Origin: Prevotella sp. UBA4330
Lineage (GTDB): Bacteria > Bacteroidota > Bacteroidia > Bacteroidales > Bacteroidaceae
Length of the DNA: 21,826 bases
Direction: 5' to 3'
Assembly (NCBI GenBank): GCA_002394385.1
Contig: DGTS01000030.1
Span: forward strand, 1 to 21,826
Shown: piece by piece, positions 1 to 6,530 of the stretch
Layout of the letters: every line of letters begins with the position of its first letter
Numbering within the stretch: position 1 is the first letter of the stretch
Translations under genes and position numbers: made by a program
Notes under the pieces: generated by a model
The model's database searches: none
The model's input: only the letters and a program-made list of their open reading frames with translations
What the model was told of the DNA's origin: nothing

Positions 1-64
1 TACTAAACAATCGTAAAAACTGTAGTAAGATGAATGAGCGTATTGAAAATACTTATACTCGAAG

Positions 65-87
65 CGGTCGGATTGCAAATCCGACCG
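65..87. repeat. REP-like perfect palindrome
   Basis: A perfect 10-bp stem (CGGTCGGATT at 65-74, AATCCGACCG at 78-87) closes on a 3-nt loop. GC-rich palindromes of this form are typical of REP-type interspersed repeats in Bacteroidetes. No REP-associated transposase is seen in the window, and the left edge cuts off further context. It could also act as a terminator for a gene to the left, but no T-run follows it. Confidence 0.55.
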
Positions 88-111
88 AGCAGGAGCATCT
101 CAAAAACCTGT

Positions 112-159
112 TTGTTGAAATGTTGATTTGTTGAAAGGTTGATTTGTTGAAATGTTGAA
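112..159. repeat. 16-bp tandem repeat, three copies
   Basis: Three head-to-tail copies of TTGTTGAAATGTTGAT lie at 112-127, 128-143 and 144-159. The second copy changes one T to G and the third ends in A. The motif resembles the TTGANNG arrays at 14735-14913, so both may come from the same kind of repeat expansion. No credible gene is present in 1-488, and the reading frames crossing it have repeat-derived sequence. Confidence 0.75.
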
Positions 160-229
160 TTTATTAAAAGCGTACCAAATAGTGTTTTTCAGATGTATTG
201 TAGAAAAAAAAGAGTAATTTTCAAAAATC

Positions 230-332
230 TTCCGACCTGTTTCCGACCATTTCCGACCTTGGCTGAAATGCCCTGAAACAAAGGGTTTCGCCACTTTGAG
301 GACAAAATTTTCCGACCTTAAAATGGTCGGAA
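230..332. repeat. Cluster of TTCCGACC motifs with one inverted copy
   Basis: TTCCGACC occurs at 230-237, 241-248 and 251-258, about one helical turn apart, and again at 310-317. The inverted copy GGTCGGAA at 325-332 forms an 8-bp stem with the last one across a 7-nt loop. The same GGTCGG core is in the palindrome at 65-87. The cluster lies just upstream of a plus-strand promoter at 349-380, so it could be operator-like or simply repeat debris. Confidence 0.5.
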
Positions 333-348
333 GATTTCCTACGATTAT

Positions 349-380
349 CTTGCAAAACGCTCCTCAATTTAGTATCTTTG
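349..380 (+). promoter_or_regulatory. Bacteroidetes-type promoter facing right, no obvious gene
   Basis: CTTG at 349-352, a 20-nt spacer and TATCTTTG at 373-380 match the Bacteroidetes -33 (TTG) and -7 (TAnnTTTG) consensus. Transcription would start near 387 and run into the 3' end of the convergent thioredoxin-fold gene. The only short frame behind it (ATG at 433, about 42 codons) has no recognisable features. It may drive an antisense or small RNA. Confidence 0.5.
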
Positions 381-488
381 CATTGTTCTCAGATAATAAC
401 GCGCTACACATAGTCAAGACAATCGCTCCCCCATGGCGCAGCAGCGATGCTCCGCCACAACCCAAGACTCAGGAAAAGCCCAGGGAAG

Positions 489-1025
489 TCAGTCTTTCAC
501 GCCCTCCGTGGCCTCCCTGCTCCAGTTCATAAAGAAGCGCATAACCTTCTGCTTGTCGTAACTGCTGCCCTCCTCAAGATAACTGGAGTCCTGAATGTGC
601 AAAACGGTGCCGTCTGCAGCGAGCACCACAAGCACGGGAAACCCGAAACGCACAGGATTGCCCAGCCTTCCGAGCATACGTTGAGTATCCTCGCCCTGCG
701 CAGGCTTCGAGGGGTCGTAGTTGATGTGGGCATATACGAAATGGTCGTTAACGAAGGTACTGATGTCGGCATCGTCGGTGATGAATCGGGCAAAGCGAAG
801 ACACCACACACACCAGTTTCCTCCCACTTGACACACCACGTTCTTTCCCTCTCTGCCAGCCTTTGCCAAGGCTTCGTCGATGAGTGTATTGGGGTTTGCC
901 GTCTCGTCATATACCCTCGGCAGCGCTCCCGCAGATGGTGTTTTGACTTGCGAAAAGCCATCAGTCGCCGGCCAAACAAGCATCAACGAGGCGACGAAAG
1001 CAATCAGAATCGTTCTCATTCTCAT
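489..1025 (-). CDS. Secreted thioredoxin-fold protein with WCVWC motif
   Basis: The 178-aa product begins with a signal peptide (hydrophobic core about residues 5-20, likely cleavage near residue 25) and then a thioredoxin-like domain. The active-site-like motif is W71-C72-V73-W74-C75, followed by a cis-proline context FGFP (P130). CxxC thioredoxin-fold proteins of this type act in the periplasm on disulfides. The two-residue VW insert is unlike the CGPC of classical thioredoxin and is closer to the thioredoxin_7/DUF255-like group. Initiation at residue 3 (MRTIL...) is equally plausible. The gene lies 75 nt downstream of tRNA-Ser with no clear promoter between, so it may be read through from the tRNA promoter. 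The exact substrate is unknown. Confidence 0.8.
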   Translation of the reverse strand: MRMRTILIAFVASLMLVWPATDGFSQVKTPSAGALPRVYDETANPNTLIDEALAKAGREGKNVVCQVGGNWCVWCLRFARFITDDADISTFVNDHFVYAHINYDPSKPAQGEDTQRMLGRLGNPVRFGFPVLVVLAADGTVLHIQDSSYLEEGSSYDKQKVMRFFMNWSREATEGVKD

Positions 1026-1100
1026 AGGCGGTTATAAATGTTTGCTGAAAAAACGGGAGGCGCAACCGTTGACAACAACACGTTACGCCTCTGTTCTGTG

Positions 1101-1188
1101 CGGAAGGTGAGGGATTCAAACCCCCGATACCCGAAAGGGGTATACCGGATTTCGAGTCCAGCGCGATCGATCACTCTGCCAACCTTCC
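1101..1188 (-). tRNA. tRNA-Ser (anticodon CGA)
   Basis: Read on the minus strand, the gene starts GGAAGGT at 1188 and closes with ACCTTCC at 1108-1102, a 7-bp acceptor stem. The discriminator G is at 1101 and no CCA is encoded. The anticodon stem CTGGA/TCCGG encloses loop CTCGAAA, giving anticodon CGA, which reads UCG. A long variable arm (ACCC-CTTTC-GGGT), typical of serine tRNAs, and a T arm with GTTTGAATC follow. The length is 88 nt. Confidence 0.95.
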
Positions 1189-1270
1189 TGATAAGTGGTA
1201 GCCAACGAACTTGCCCGTTTGGCTTAATGCAAGGGAGGAACATTAAATGAGACCTCCCGAAATGCGAGTG

Positions 1271-1301
1271 CAAAGGTAATGCATAAAATTGACAACTCAA
1301 A
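1271..1301 (-). promoter_or_regulatory. Promoter of tRNA-Ser
   Basis: On the minus strand TTTG (1301-1298), a 19-nt spacer and TACCTTTG (1278-1271) fit the Bacteroidetes sigma-ABfr consensus. It lies between the end of the YigZ gene (1318) and the tRNA, so the tRNA does not depend on the upstream operon. Confidence 0.75.
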
Positions 1302-1317
1302 ACATTTTGCTGTTTTT

Positions 1318-1902
1318 TTACTCAAAAGAGAGTTTCTCGAGTCGCGACCGCAACTGTTCTGCCTGCGACCGTCGGACCGACAGCGAGATGGTGCAGGTGT
1401 TGTCGAAGTTCTGCGACACGATGCGCGCCTGCATCTCTTTCACCACACGCATCACCTGGTTCATCATGACATAGGGGAACTCAAAGTCAATGCGTTCCTC
1501 CACGATTTTGTCTATTATCTCCGAGTTGGCAATGGCATCTGCCGCAGCCTCTCGATAGGCAACGATAAGTCCGCCTGTGCCCAGATTTACGCCTCCGTAG
1601 TATCTCACCACCACGATGAGAGTCTCTGCGAGCATATTGCTGTTTATCTGCCCCAGTATGGGTTTGCCAGCGGTGCTGCTGGGCTCTCCGTCGTCATTGG
1701 CACGGAAATCCTTGCGGTCGGCTCCAAGCATATATGCGTAGCACACATGCCGTGCGTCGAAGTATTTCTTGCGGTAACCGGCCACAATTTCTTTCACTTC
1801 GTCAGCGCTTTCCACATGGTGAGTGAAGGCGAGAAACTTGCTCCGCTTCTCGGAGTAGTATCCCTCTCCCCCACTGCCAATAGTCTTGAAACTGTCTTCC
1901 AT
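1318..1902 (-). CDS. YigZ/IMPACT family protein
   Basis: This 194-aa protein has both UPF0029/IMPACT signatures: the DDGEPSSTAGKPIL stretch (about residues 70-83) and RYYGGVNLGTGGL (about 100-112). A C-terminal region of about 55 residues matches the position of the DUF1949 domain of bacterial YigZ. Length agrees with bacterial members (about 200 aa). The family is linked to translation or ribosome-related control, but the bacterial biochemical role is not settled. It starts 24 nt after the DUF1015 stop codon and is probably the third gene of the HIT-DUF1015-YigZ operon. Confidence 0.9.
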   Translation of the reverse strand: MEDSFKTIGSGGEGYYSEKRSKFLAFTHHVESADEVKEIVAGYRKKYFDARHVCYAYMLGADRKDFRANDDGEPSSTAGKPILGQINSNMLAETLIVVVRYYGGVNLGTGGLIVAYREAAADAIANSEIIDKIVEERIDFEFPYVMMNQVMRVVKEMQARIVSQNFDNTCTISLSVRRSQAEQLRSRLEKLSFE

Positions 1903-1926
1903 CGCGACGAACGTCCTATAAGGAGA

Positions 1927-3174
1927 TTATGACAGTTTGTGAATAACCAGTCCTGAGCGCAGTTTCGGCTCGAACCATGTAGCCTTTGGCGGCATTATCT
2001 TTCCGCTGTCGGCGATATCCATTATCTGCTTCATGCTGACTGGATAGAGGGCAAGAGCCATGCGCATCTCGCCACTATCCACTCTTCGTTTCAGTTCGCC
2101 AAGACCGCGAAGTCCGCCCACGAAGTCAATTCTGTTGCTCGAGCGCAGGTCCTTGATGTCAAGTATCTCGTCGAGGATGAGTCGGCTTGAGATGTCCACA
2201 TCGAGCACACCTATCGGGTCATTGTTGTCGTAGGTTCCTTCTTTAGCCACAAGCGACCACCACTTGCCGTCGAGATAGAGCGAGAACTCATGCAGGCGCG
2301 CGGGTTTGTATATGTCTTCTCCCTTCTGCTCCACTTCAAAGTTCTTCTTCAGCGCCTCGATGAACTGCTCTGACGTTAAGCCATTTAGGTCTTTCACCAC
2401 ACGGTTATAGTCGAGTATGGTAAGTTGTGATGCCTGGAAGCAGACAGCCATAAAATAGTTGTACTCCTCGTCGCCCTTGTGGTTGGGGTTCTGCTTTTGC
2501 TTCTCCGCTCCCACGAGTGCCGCAGCCGCCGAGCGGTGATGGCCGTCGGCAATATAGAGTGAAGGCATCTTTCTGAACTCCTCGGTTATCAGAGCGATGT
2601 CGTTATCGTCTGCCACCGTCCAGAACTGATGGCGGAATCCGTCGATGGGCGCTATGAAGTCATAGACTGGCTCTGTGGCAGCATACTTGCAGAGCAGTGC
2701 GTCGAGCACCTTGTTGTCGGGATATGCGAAGAACACTGGCTCGATGTTAGCGTTGTTTACCCGCACATGCTTCATACGGTCTTCCTCCTTGTCGCGTCGT
2801 GTCAGTTCGTGCTTCTTTATCACCCCTTTGGCATAGTCGTCGCAGTGGGCGCACACCACAAGGCCATACTGTGTCTTGCCGTTCATGGTCTGGGCGTAGA
2901 TGTAGTATTGCTCCTTCTCGTCCTGCACCAGCCACCCTTTGTCTTGGAACTTCTTGAAGTTCTCTGCCGCCTTCTCGTAAACGCGCGGGTCGTACTCGCT
3001 TGTTCCCTCGGGGAAGTCAATCTCTGGTTTTATGATATGGTAGAGGCTCTTCTCGTTATCGCCAGCCTCTGCCCTCGCCTCTTCAGAGTTGAGAACATCG
3101 TATGGACGGCTCTCCACTTGCTCCACCAACTCCTTAGGCGGACGCACTCCCTTAAATGGTTTTATAACTGCCAT
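1927..3174 (-). CDS. DUF1015 family protein (ParB-like fold, possible serine-metabolism enzyme)
   Basis: The 415-aa product is a full-length DUF1015 protein. Visible family marks are the N-terminal PFKGVRPP (residues 6-13), a KHELTRRDKEEDRMKHVR block (about 121-138) and the DGHHR motif (D210-R214). The DGHHR region resembles the nucleotide-binding motif of the ParB/Srx-fold superfamily, which includes free-serine kinases such as SerK and SbnI. DUF1015 genes are often beside serA/serC in Bacteroidetes, and here serA and serC lie about 2.5 kb upstream on the same strand with a GH5 gene and a HIT gene between. A role in phosphoserine metabolism is inference only. It sits 16 nt after the HIT gene in the same operon. 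Confidence 0.85.
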   Translation of the reverse strand: MAVIKPFKGVRPPKELVEQVESRPYDVLNSEEARAEAGDNEKSLYHIIKPEIDFPEGTSEYDPRVYEKAAENFKKFQDKGWLVQDEKEQYYIYAQTMNGKTQYGLVVCAHCDDYAKGVIKKHELTRRDKEEDRMKHVRVNNANIEPVFFAYPDNKVLDALLCKYAATEPVYDFIAPIDGFRHQFWTVADDNDIALITEEFRKMPSLYIADGHHRSAAAALVGAEKQKQNPNHKGDEEYNYFMAVCFQASQLTILDYNRVVKDLNGLTSEQFIEALKKNFEVEQKGEDIYKPARLHEFSLYLDGKWWSLVAKEGTYDNNDPIGVLDVDISSRLILDEILDIKDLRSSNRIDFVGGLRGLGELKRRVDSGEMRMALALYPVSMKQIMDIADSGKIMPPKATWFEPKLRSGLVIHKLS

Positions 3175-3190
3175 GATTAATTATATGATT

Positions 3191-3616
3191 TTATAGATTC
3201 GACTTTATTTTCTCAATCATCTCGTTGTATTCCGCATCGGAGAGATAAACCTTACCGGGATTCATCTGGAACGTGCCGCCATAATCGGGACCATCAATGT
3301 ACTTTGGCGCGAGATGGAAATGAAGATGCGACAGTTTGTCACTGTATGCTCCGTAGTTTATCTTCTCGGGGTTGAACGCCTTCTGCATTGCACGAGTAAC
3401 ACGAGCCACATCAGCCATGAATGCGTTGTGTTCCTCGTCGGAGAGTTCGTTGAGGTCGTTCACATGTCCGTTATAAGCCACGAGGCAACGGCCGCGATAG
3501 GTTTGCTCCTTGAAAAGGAAAGCACGGGAAACCGACAATGGACATATCTCTATCATCAGGTCGTGCAGTGTTTGGTTGTTAGTGCAGTAAAGGCACTCTT
3601 TAGGGTCACTATGCAT
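3191..3616 (-). CDS. HIT family nucleotide-binding protein
   Basis: The 141-aa product has the histidine-triad motif HLHFHLAPK in its second half, the site of the His nucleophile that attacks nucleoside phosphoramidates or related nucleotide substrates. An N-terminal CLYC (residues 8-11) suggests a zinc knuckle, as in many HIT hydrolases. Substrate specificity cannot be read from the sequence. It is the first gene of the HIT-DUF1015-YigZ unit, with a well-formed promoter 26 nt upstream of its start codon. Confidence 0.9.
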   Translation of the reverse strand: MHSDPKECLYCTNNQTLHDLMIEICPLSVSRAFLFKEQTYRGRCLVAYNGHVNDLNELSDEEHNAFMADVARVTRAMQKAFNPEKINYGAYSDKLSHLHFHLAPKYIDGPDYGGTFQMNPGKVYLSDAEYNEMIEKIKSNL

Positions 3617-3641
3617 AATATAAATAGGTTATAATATCATG

Positions 3642-3672
3642 CAAAAGTACACATTTCTTTCTAATATTCAAA
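3642..3672 (-). promoter_or_regulatory. Promoter of the HIT-DUF1015-yigZ operon
   Basis: Minus-strand TTTG (3672-3669), a 19-nt spacer and TACTTTTG (3649-3642) match the Bacteroidetes consensus. The start codon at 3616 lies about 26 nt beyond the -7 element, so the leader is short. Confidence 0.75.
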
Positions 3673-3698
3673 AACTTTACTAAATAATTTGCCCATAA

Positions 3699-3730
3699 CT
3701 TGCATTACATCGTAATAATCGTTACATTTG
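3699..3730 (+). promoter_or_regulatory. Promoter of the GH5 glycanase gene
   Basis: CTTG at 3699-3702, a 20-nt spacer and TACATTTG at 3723-3730 match the Bacteroidetes promoter. The in-frame TTG at 3728 lies inside the -7 element, so it cannot be the translation start if this promoter is used. The ATG at 3758 is therefore preferred, with a leader of only about 20 nt. Confidence 0.7.
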
Positions 3731-3757
3731 TACTCGAATAAGAAAACCGCAGACGAT

Positions 3758-5518
3758 ATGAGATTATTTTCTACACTATTATTTGTGTTAGTTGTTGTGT
3801 TCTGCAACAAGGTGCAGGCACAAGATTTCGAGACGGCAACTCAAGCTGTACAGAACATGGGGTTGGGATGGAATCTGGGCAACACACTAGATGCCAACAA
3901 CCAGAGCGTCACAAACATCACATCGACCTCTTATTGGGGACAACAAGGACTGGAGTCGGAGAACTGCTGGGGACAGCCCACAACAAAGCCCGAACTGATT
4001 ACGATGATGAAAAATGCCGGTTTCGGGGCAATCAGAGTGCCTGTAACATGGTATAACCACATGGACGCGAACGGGAACGTCGATGCCGCATGGATGGCGA
4101 GAGTGAAGGAAGTTGTGAATTACGTCATAGATGCCGGACTCTACTGCATCATCAACGTACACCATGATACCGGTGCCGATTCCAACAGTTCAAAACATTG
4201 GATTCATGCCAGCACAACCTCTTATAACAACAACAAGACACGATTCGAGGGACTGTGGAGGCAGATAGCTAACGAATTCAAAGACTATGGCGAGAAACTG
4301 CTGTTCGAGGGCTACAATGAGATGCTCGACGAGTACAACTCATGGTGCTGGGCTTCCAGAAGCTACAACAGCAACATAGAGAACGGTTACTCTGAATCAA
4401 TTGCCACAGCCGCATACAATGCGGTAAACAACTATGCACAGAGTTTTGTCAAGGCGGTAAGAGGCACAGGCGGGAACAACACGAAACGCAACCTCATCGT
4501 GAACACTTATGCGGCAGCAAGTGGAGAAGGAACATGGAACGCTCACCTAAAGGATCCGCTGACACAGATGAAGAAACCGTCAGGAGAGACCAACCATATC
4601 ATTTTCGAGGTGCACTCATACCCCAACATCTCTAATCTTTCAAGTGCGAAATCTGCTGTCAACGATATGCTCACCACGCTGAATAACAACTTCGCGTCTA
4701 AAGGTCCAGTAATAATCGGAGAATGGGGAACCAGCAACGTCGACAACGGAAGCGACTATAACAACAACAGGGCTAACATGATAAGTTTTCTCGACCACTT
4801 CGTAAAGAAAGCAAAAGAGAAAAATATCGCAACATTCTATTGGATGGGACTCTCTGACGGCGCTAACAGGTCACTACCTGCATTTAACCAGGCTGACCTT
4901 GCAGAGACGTTGGCTAAAGCATATCATGGAAGCAGTTCTGGCTTTGCTTTCCCGACACCTGACGACTTCCAAATAGTATATACGGTCAACTACAATAGTG
5001 AATGGGGAGAATTGTTCCTATATGGTGACTGGAATAATTCCACCTCGTTCCTATTAACTGATTATAAAGGCATTCGCGTTGAGTTAGACGATGACTATTC
5101 TGGAATATTACAGGTAAAGGTGTATGGTGACAAAGTTAGCGGCGACACTTACAAGGAGCAATACATGCCTTTGACCTCTGGTTCGAACACATCAACGCTA
5201 TACTTTAACGCCTCTACGCTTGGCTCCAGAGTCTATCGTATCACTCTACAGAACATTACGAAATCATCACCGACTGCAAAAGTGAAAGAAGCCACGCTGA
5301 TTAAAACAGACGGAACTGAGGTTCCTGGTAAGATTACTGTCGCCTGGGGATGTACAGTCACTACTGAGTCTACGCCTATCAATACCGGCATTCAACTCGT
5401 CACGCCAACAATTACCGATGGCGATGATGCCATCTACAACCTCGCAGGTCAACGCGTCAGCACACCAAGCAAGGGAAGCATATATATCAAGAACGGAAAG
5501 AAGTTCATCGCGAGATAA
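3758..5518 (+). CDS. Secreted GH5 glycanase (endoglucanase/xyloglucanase type)
   Basis: From ATG 3758 the product is 586 aa with a signal peptide ending near VQAQ (about residue 22). The catalytic domain (about 25-400) has LGWNLGNTLDAN near its start, an NVHHD block, the acid/base Glu188 in FEGYNEM and the nucleophile Glu322 in IIGEWGTS. The NLGNTLDA block suggests GH5 subfamily 4 or a near relative, which cleave beta-1,4-glucans including xyloglucan. Residues about 405-520 look like a beta-sandwich, possibly carbohydrate-binding. The tail YNLAGQRV...KGSIYIKNGKKFIAR resembles the C-terminal sorting-type tail common in Prevotella secreted proteins. It is monocistronic and convergent with serA, with no SusC/D or other glycanase beside it. 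The exact substrate is not determined. Confidence 0.93.
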   Translation: MRLFSTLLFVLVVVFCNKVQAQDFETATQAVQNMGLGWNLGNTLDANNQSVTNITSTSYWGQQGLESENCWGQPTTKPELITMMKNAGFGAIRVPVTWYNHMDANGNVDAAWMARVKEVVNYVIDAGLYCIINVHHDTGADSNSSKHWIHASTTSYNNNKTRFEGLWRQIANEFKDYGEKLLFEGYNEMLDEYNSWCWASRSYNSNIENGYSESIATAAYNAVNNYAQSFVKAVRGTGGNNTKRNLIVNTYAAASGEGTWNAHLKDPLTQMKKPSGETNHIIFEVHSYPNISNLSSAKSAVNDMLTTLNNNFASKGPVIIGEWGTSNVDNGSDYNNNRANMISFLDHFVKKAKEKNIATFYWMGLSDGANRSLPAFNQADLAETLAKAYHGSSSGFAFPTPDDFQIVYTVNYNSEWGELFLYGDWNNSTSFLLTDYKGIRVELDDDYSGILQVKVYGDKVSGDTYKEQYMPLTSGSNTSTLYFNASTLGSRVYRITLQNITKSSPTAKVKEATLIKTDGTEVPGKITVAWGCTVTTESTPINTGIQLVTPTITDGDDAIYNLAGQRVSTPSKGSIYIKNGKKFIAR

Positions 5519-5544
5519 CAACTTTTGTAATATACAACAAAACA

Positions 5545-5577
5545 AATCCCCCAGACGCCTTGCGCATCTGGGGGATT
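5545..5577. terminator. Bidirectional terminator between GH5 gene and serA
   Basis: A perfect 11-bp stem (AATCCCCCAGA at 5545-5555, TCTGGGGGATT at 5567-5577) encloses an 11-nt loop. It is A-rich on the left (ACAACAAAAC) and T-rich on the right (GTTATTTAT). It sits exactly between two convergent genes (stops at 5518 and 5601), so it can end transcription from both sides. Confidence 0.88.
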
Positions 5578-5600
5578 GTTATTTATCTGAAGGATACGAA

Positions 5601-6518
5601 TTACTTGTTCACCTGGAACTTTGTGTCGCCATCCTTGAAGAATGCGTTGATTTGCTTTGCTGCTGCAATACCGGCATTGATGTTTGCCTCTGCCGTCTGA
5701 GCGCCCATCTTCTTAGGAGTGCTGAAATAGCGACCCTCAAACTTCTGGAACTCCTCGTCAGCATCTGGCTTGATGTCGGTGACGAACTTCAGATCTTCGC
5801 GCTCGGTCATCAACTTGATGAGTTCTGGCTCGTTGACAACCTCCTTGCGGGCAGTGTTTACGAGAATGCCACCCTTGTGCAGTTTGCTTACAAGTGCATA
5901 GTTGATGCTCTCCTTTGTCTCAGGAGTAGCAGGAATGTGAAGCGAAACGATGTCGCAAGTCTCAAAGAGAGCGTCCTGAGAATCGACAGCCTTAACGCCC
6001 GACTTCTCGATAACCTCCTTAGGACAGTATGCATCGTAAGCGTAAACCTCCATTCCGAAGCCCTCTGCTATGCGAGCAACATTGCGGCCAACATTACCGA
6101 AGGCGAGAATACCAAGTTTCTTTCCCTTCAACTCTGAACCGCTCTTGCCGTTGTAGAAGTTGCGAACGGCAAACACCAGAAGTCCGAAAACGAGTTCGGC
6201 AACGGCGTTAGAGTTCTGTCCCGGTGTGTTCTCTGCAACAACATTGTGTGCGGTGGCGGCAGCAAGGTCGATATTGTCGTAACCAGCACCAGCGCGAACC
6301 ACAATCTTCAACTGCTTTGCAGCGTCAAGAACCTCAGCATCAACCTTATCCGAACGGATGATCATTGCGTCGGCATCCTTAACAGCGTCGAGCAACTGAG
6401 CCTTCTCTGTGTATTTCTCGAGCAGGACGAGTTCGTTGCCTGCTGCCTCAATCTCTTCCTTAATGCCATTGACAGCAGCGGCTGCGAATGGTTTTTCTGT
6501 AGCAACCAATACTTTCAT
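5601..6518 (-). CDS. serA: D-3-phosphoglycerate dehydrogenase, short type (Lys-type active site)
   Basis: This 305-aa enzyme should oxidise 3-phosphoglycerate to 3-phosphohydroxypyruvate with NAD+, the first step of serine synthesis. It has the D-2-hydroxyacid dehydrogenase fold: a Rossmann glycine motif LGILAFGNVGRN (about residues 135-146) and the substrate Arg in NTARKE (R224). There is no C-terminal ACT domain, so it is the short form. The usual catalytic-His segment PHIGG is replaced by P268-K269-K270-M-G, putting Lys at the His position. A Lys in this place is described for the Entamoeba-type (IIIK) phosphoglycerate dehydrogenases related to Bacteroidetes enzymes. It follows serC by 12 nt in the same operon, which supports the assignment over other hydroxyacid dehydrogenases. 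Confidence 0.9.
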   Translation of the reverse strand: MKVLVATEKPFAAAAVNGIKEEIEAAGNELVLLEKYTEKAQLLDAVKDADAMIIRSDKVDAEVLDAAKQLKIVVRAGAGYDNIDLAAATAHNVVAENTPGQNSNAVAELVFGLLVFAVRNFYNGKSGSELKGKKLGILAFGNVGRNVARIAEGFGMEVYAYDAYCPKEVIEKSGVKAVDSQDALFETCDIVSLHIPATPETKESINYALVSKLHKGGILVNTARKEVVNEPELIKLMTEREDLKFVTDIKPDADEEFQKFEGRYFSTPKKMGAQTAEANINAGIAAAKQINAFFKDGDTKFQVNK

Positions 6519-6530
6519 ATCGCGAGTGTA

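Noticed and set aside
447..1037. Open frame of 196 codons on the plus strand behind the orphan promoter
   Set aside because: It is almost wholly antisense to the thioredoxin-fold gene and has no signal, domain or motif; the promoter at 349-380 is still noted as possible RNA start.
1279..1932. Open frame of 217 codons on the plus strand
   Set aside because: It is the antisense shadow of the YigZ gene, which shows both family signatures.
3728..3757. TTG start adding ten residues to the GH5 enzyme
   Set aside because: The TTG lies inside the -7 promoter element and the added residues would spoil the signal peptide.
5418..6137. Open frame of 239 codons on the plus strand
   Set aside because: It crosses the end of the GH5 gene, the terminator and much of serA in antisense, so it cannot be a normal gene.
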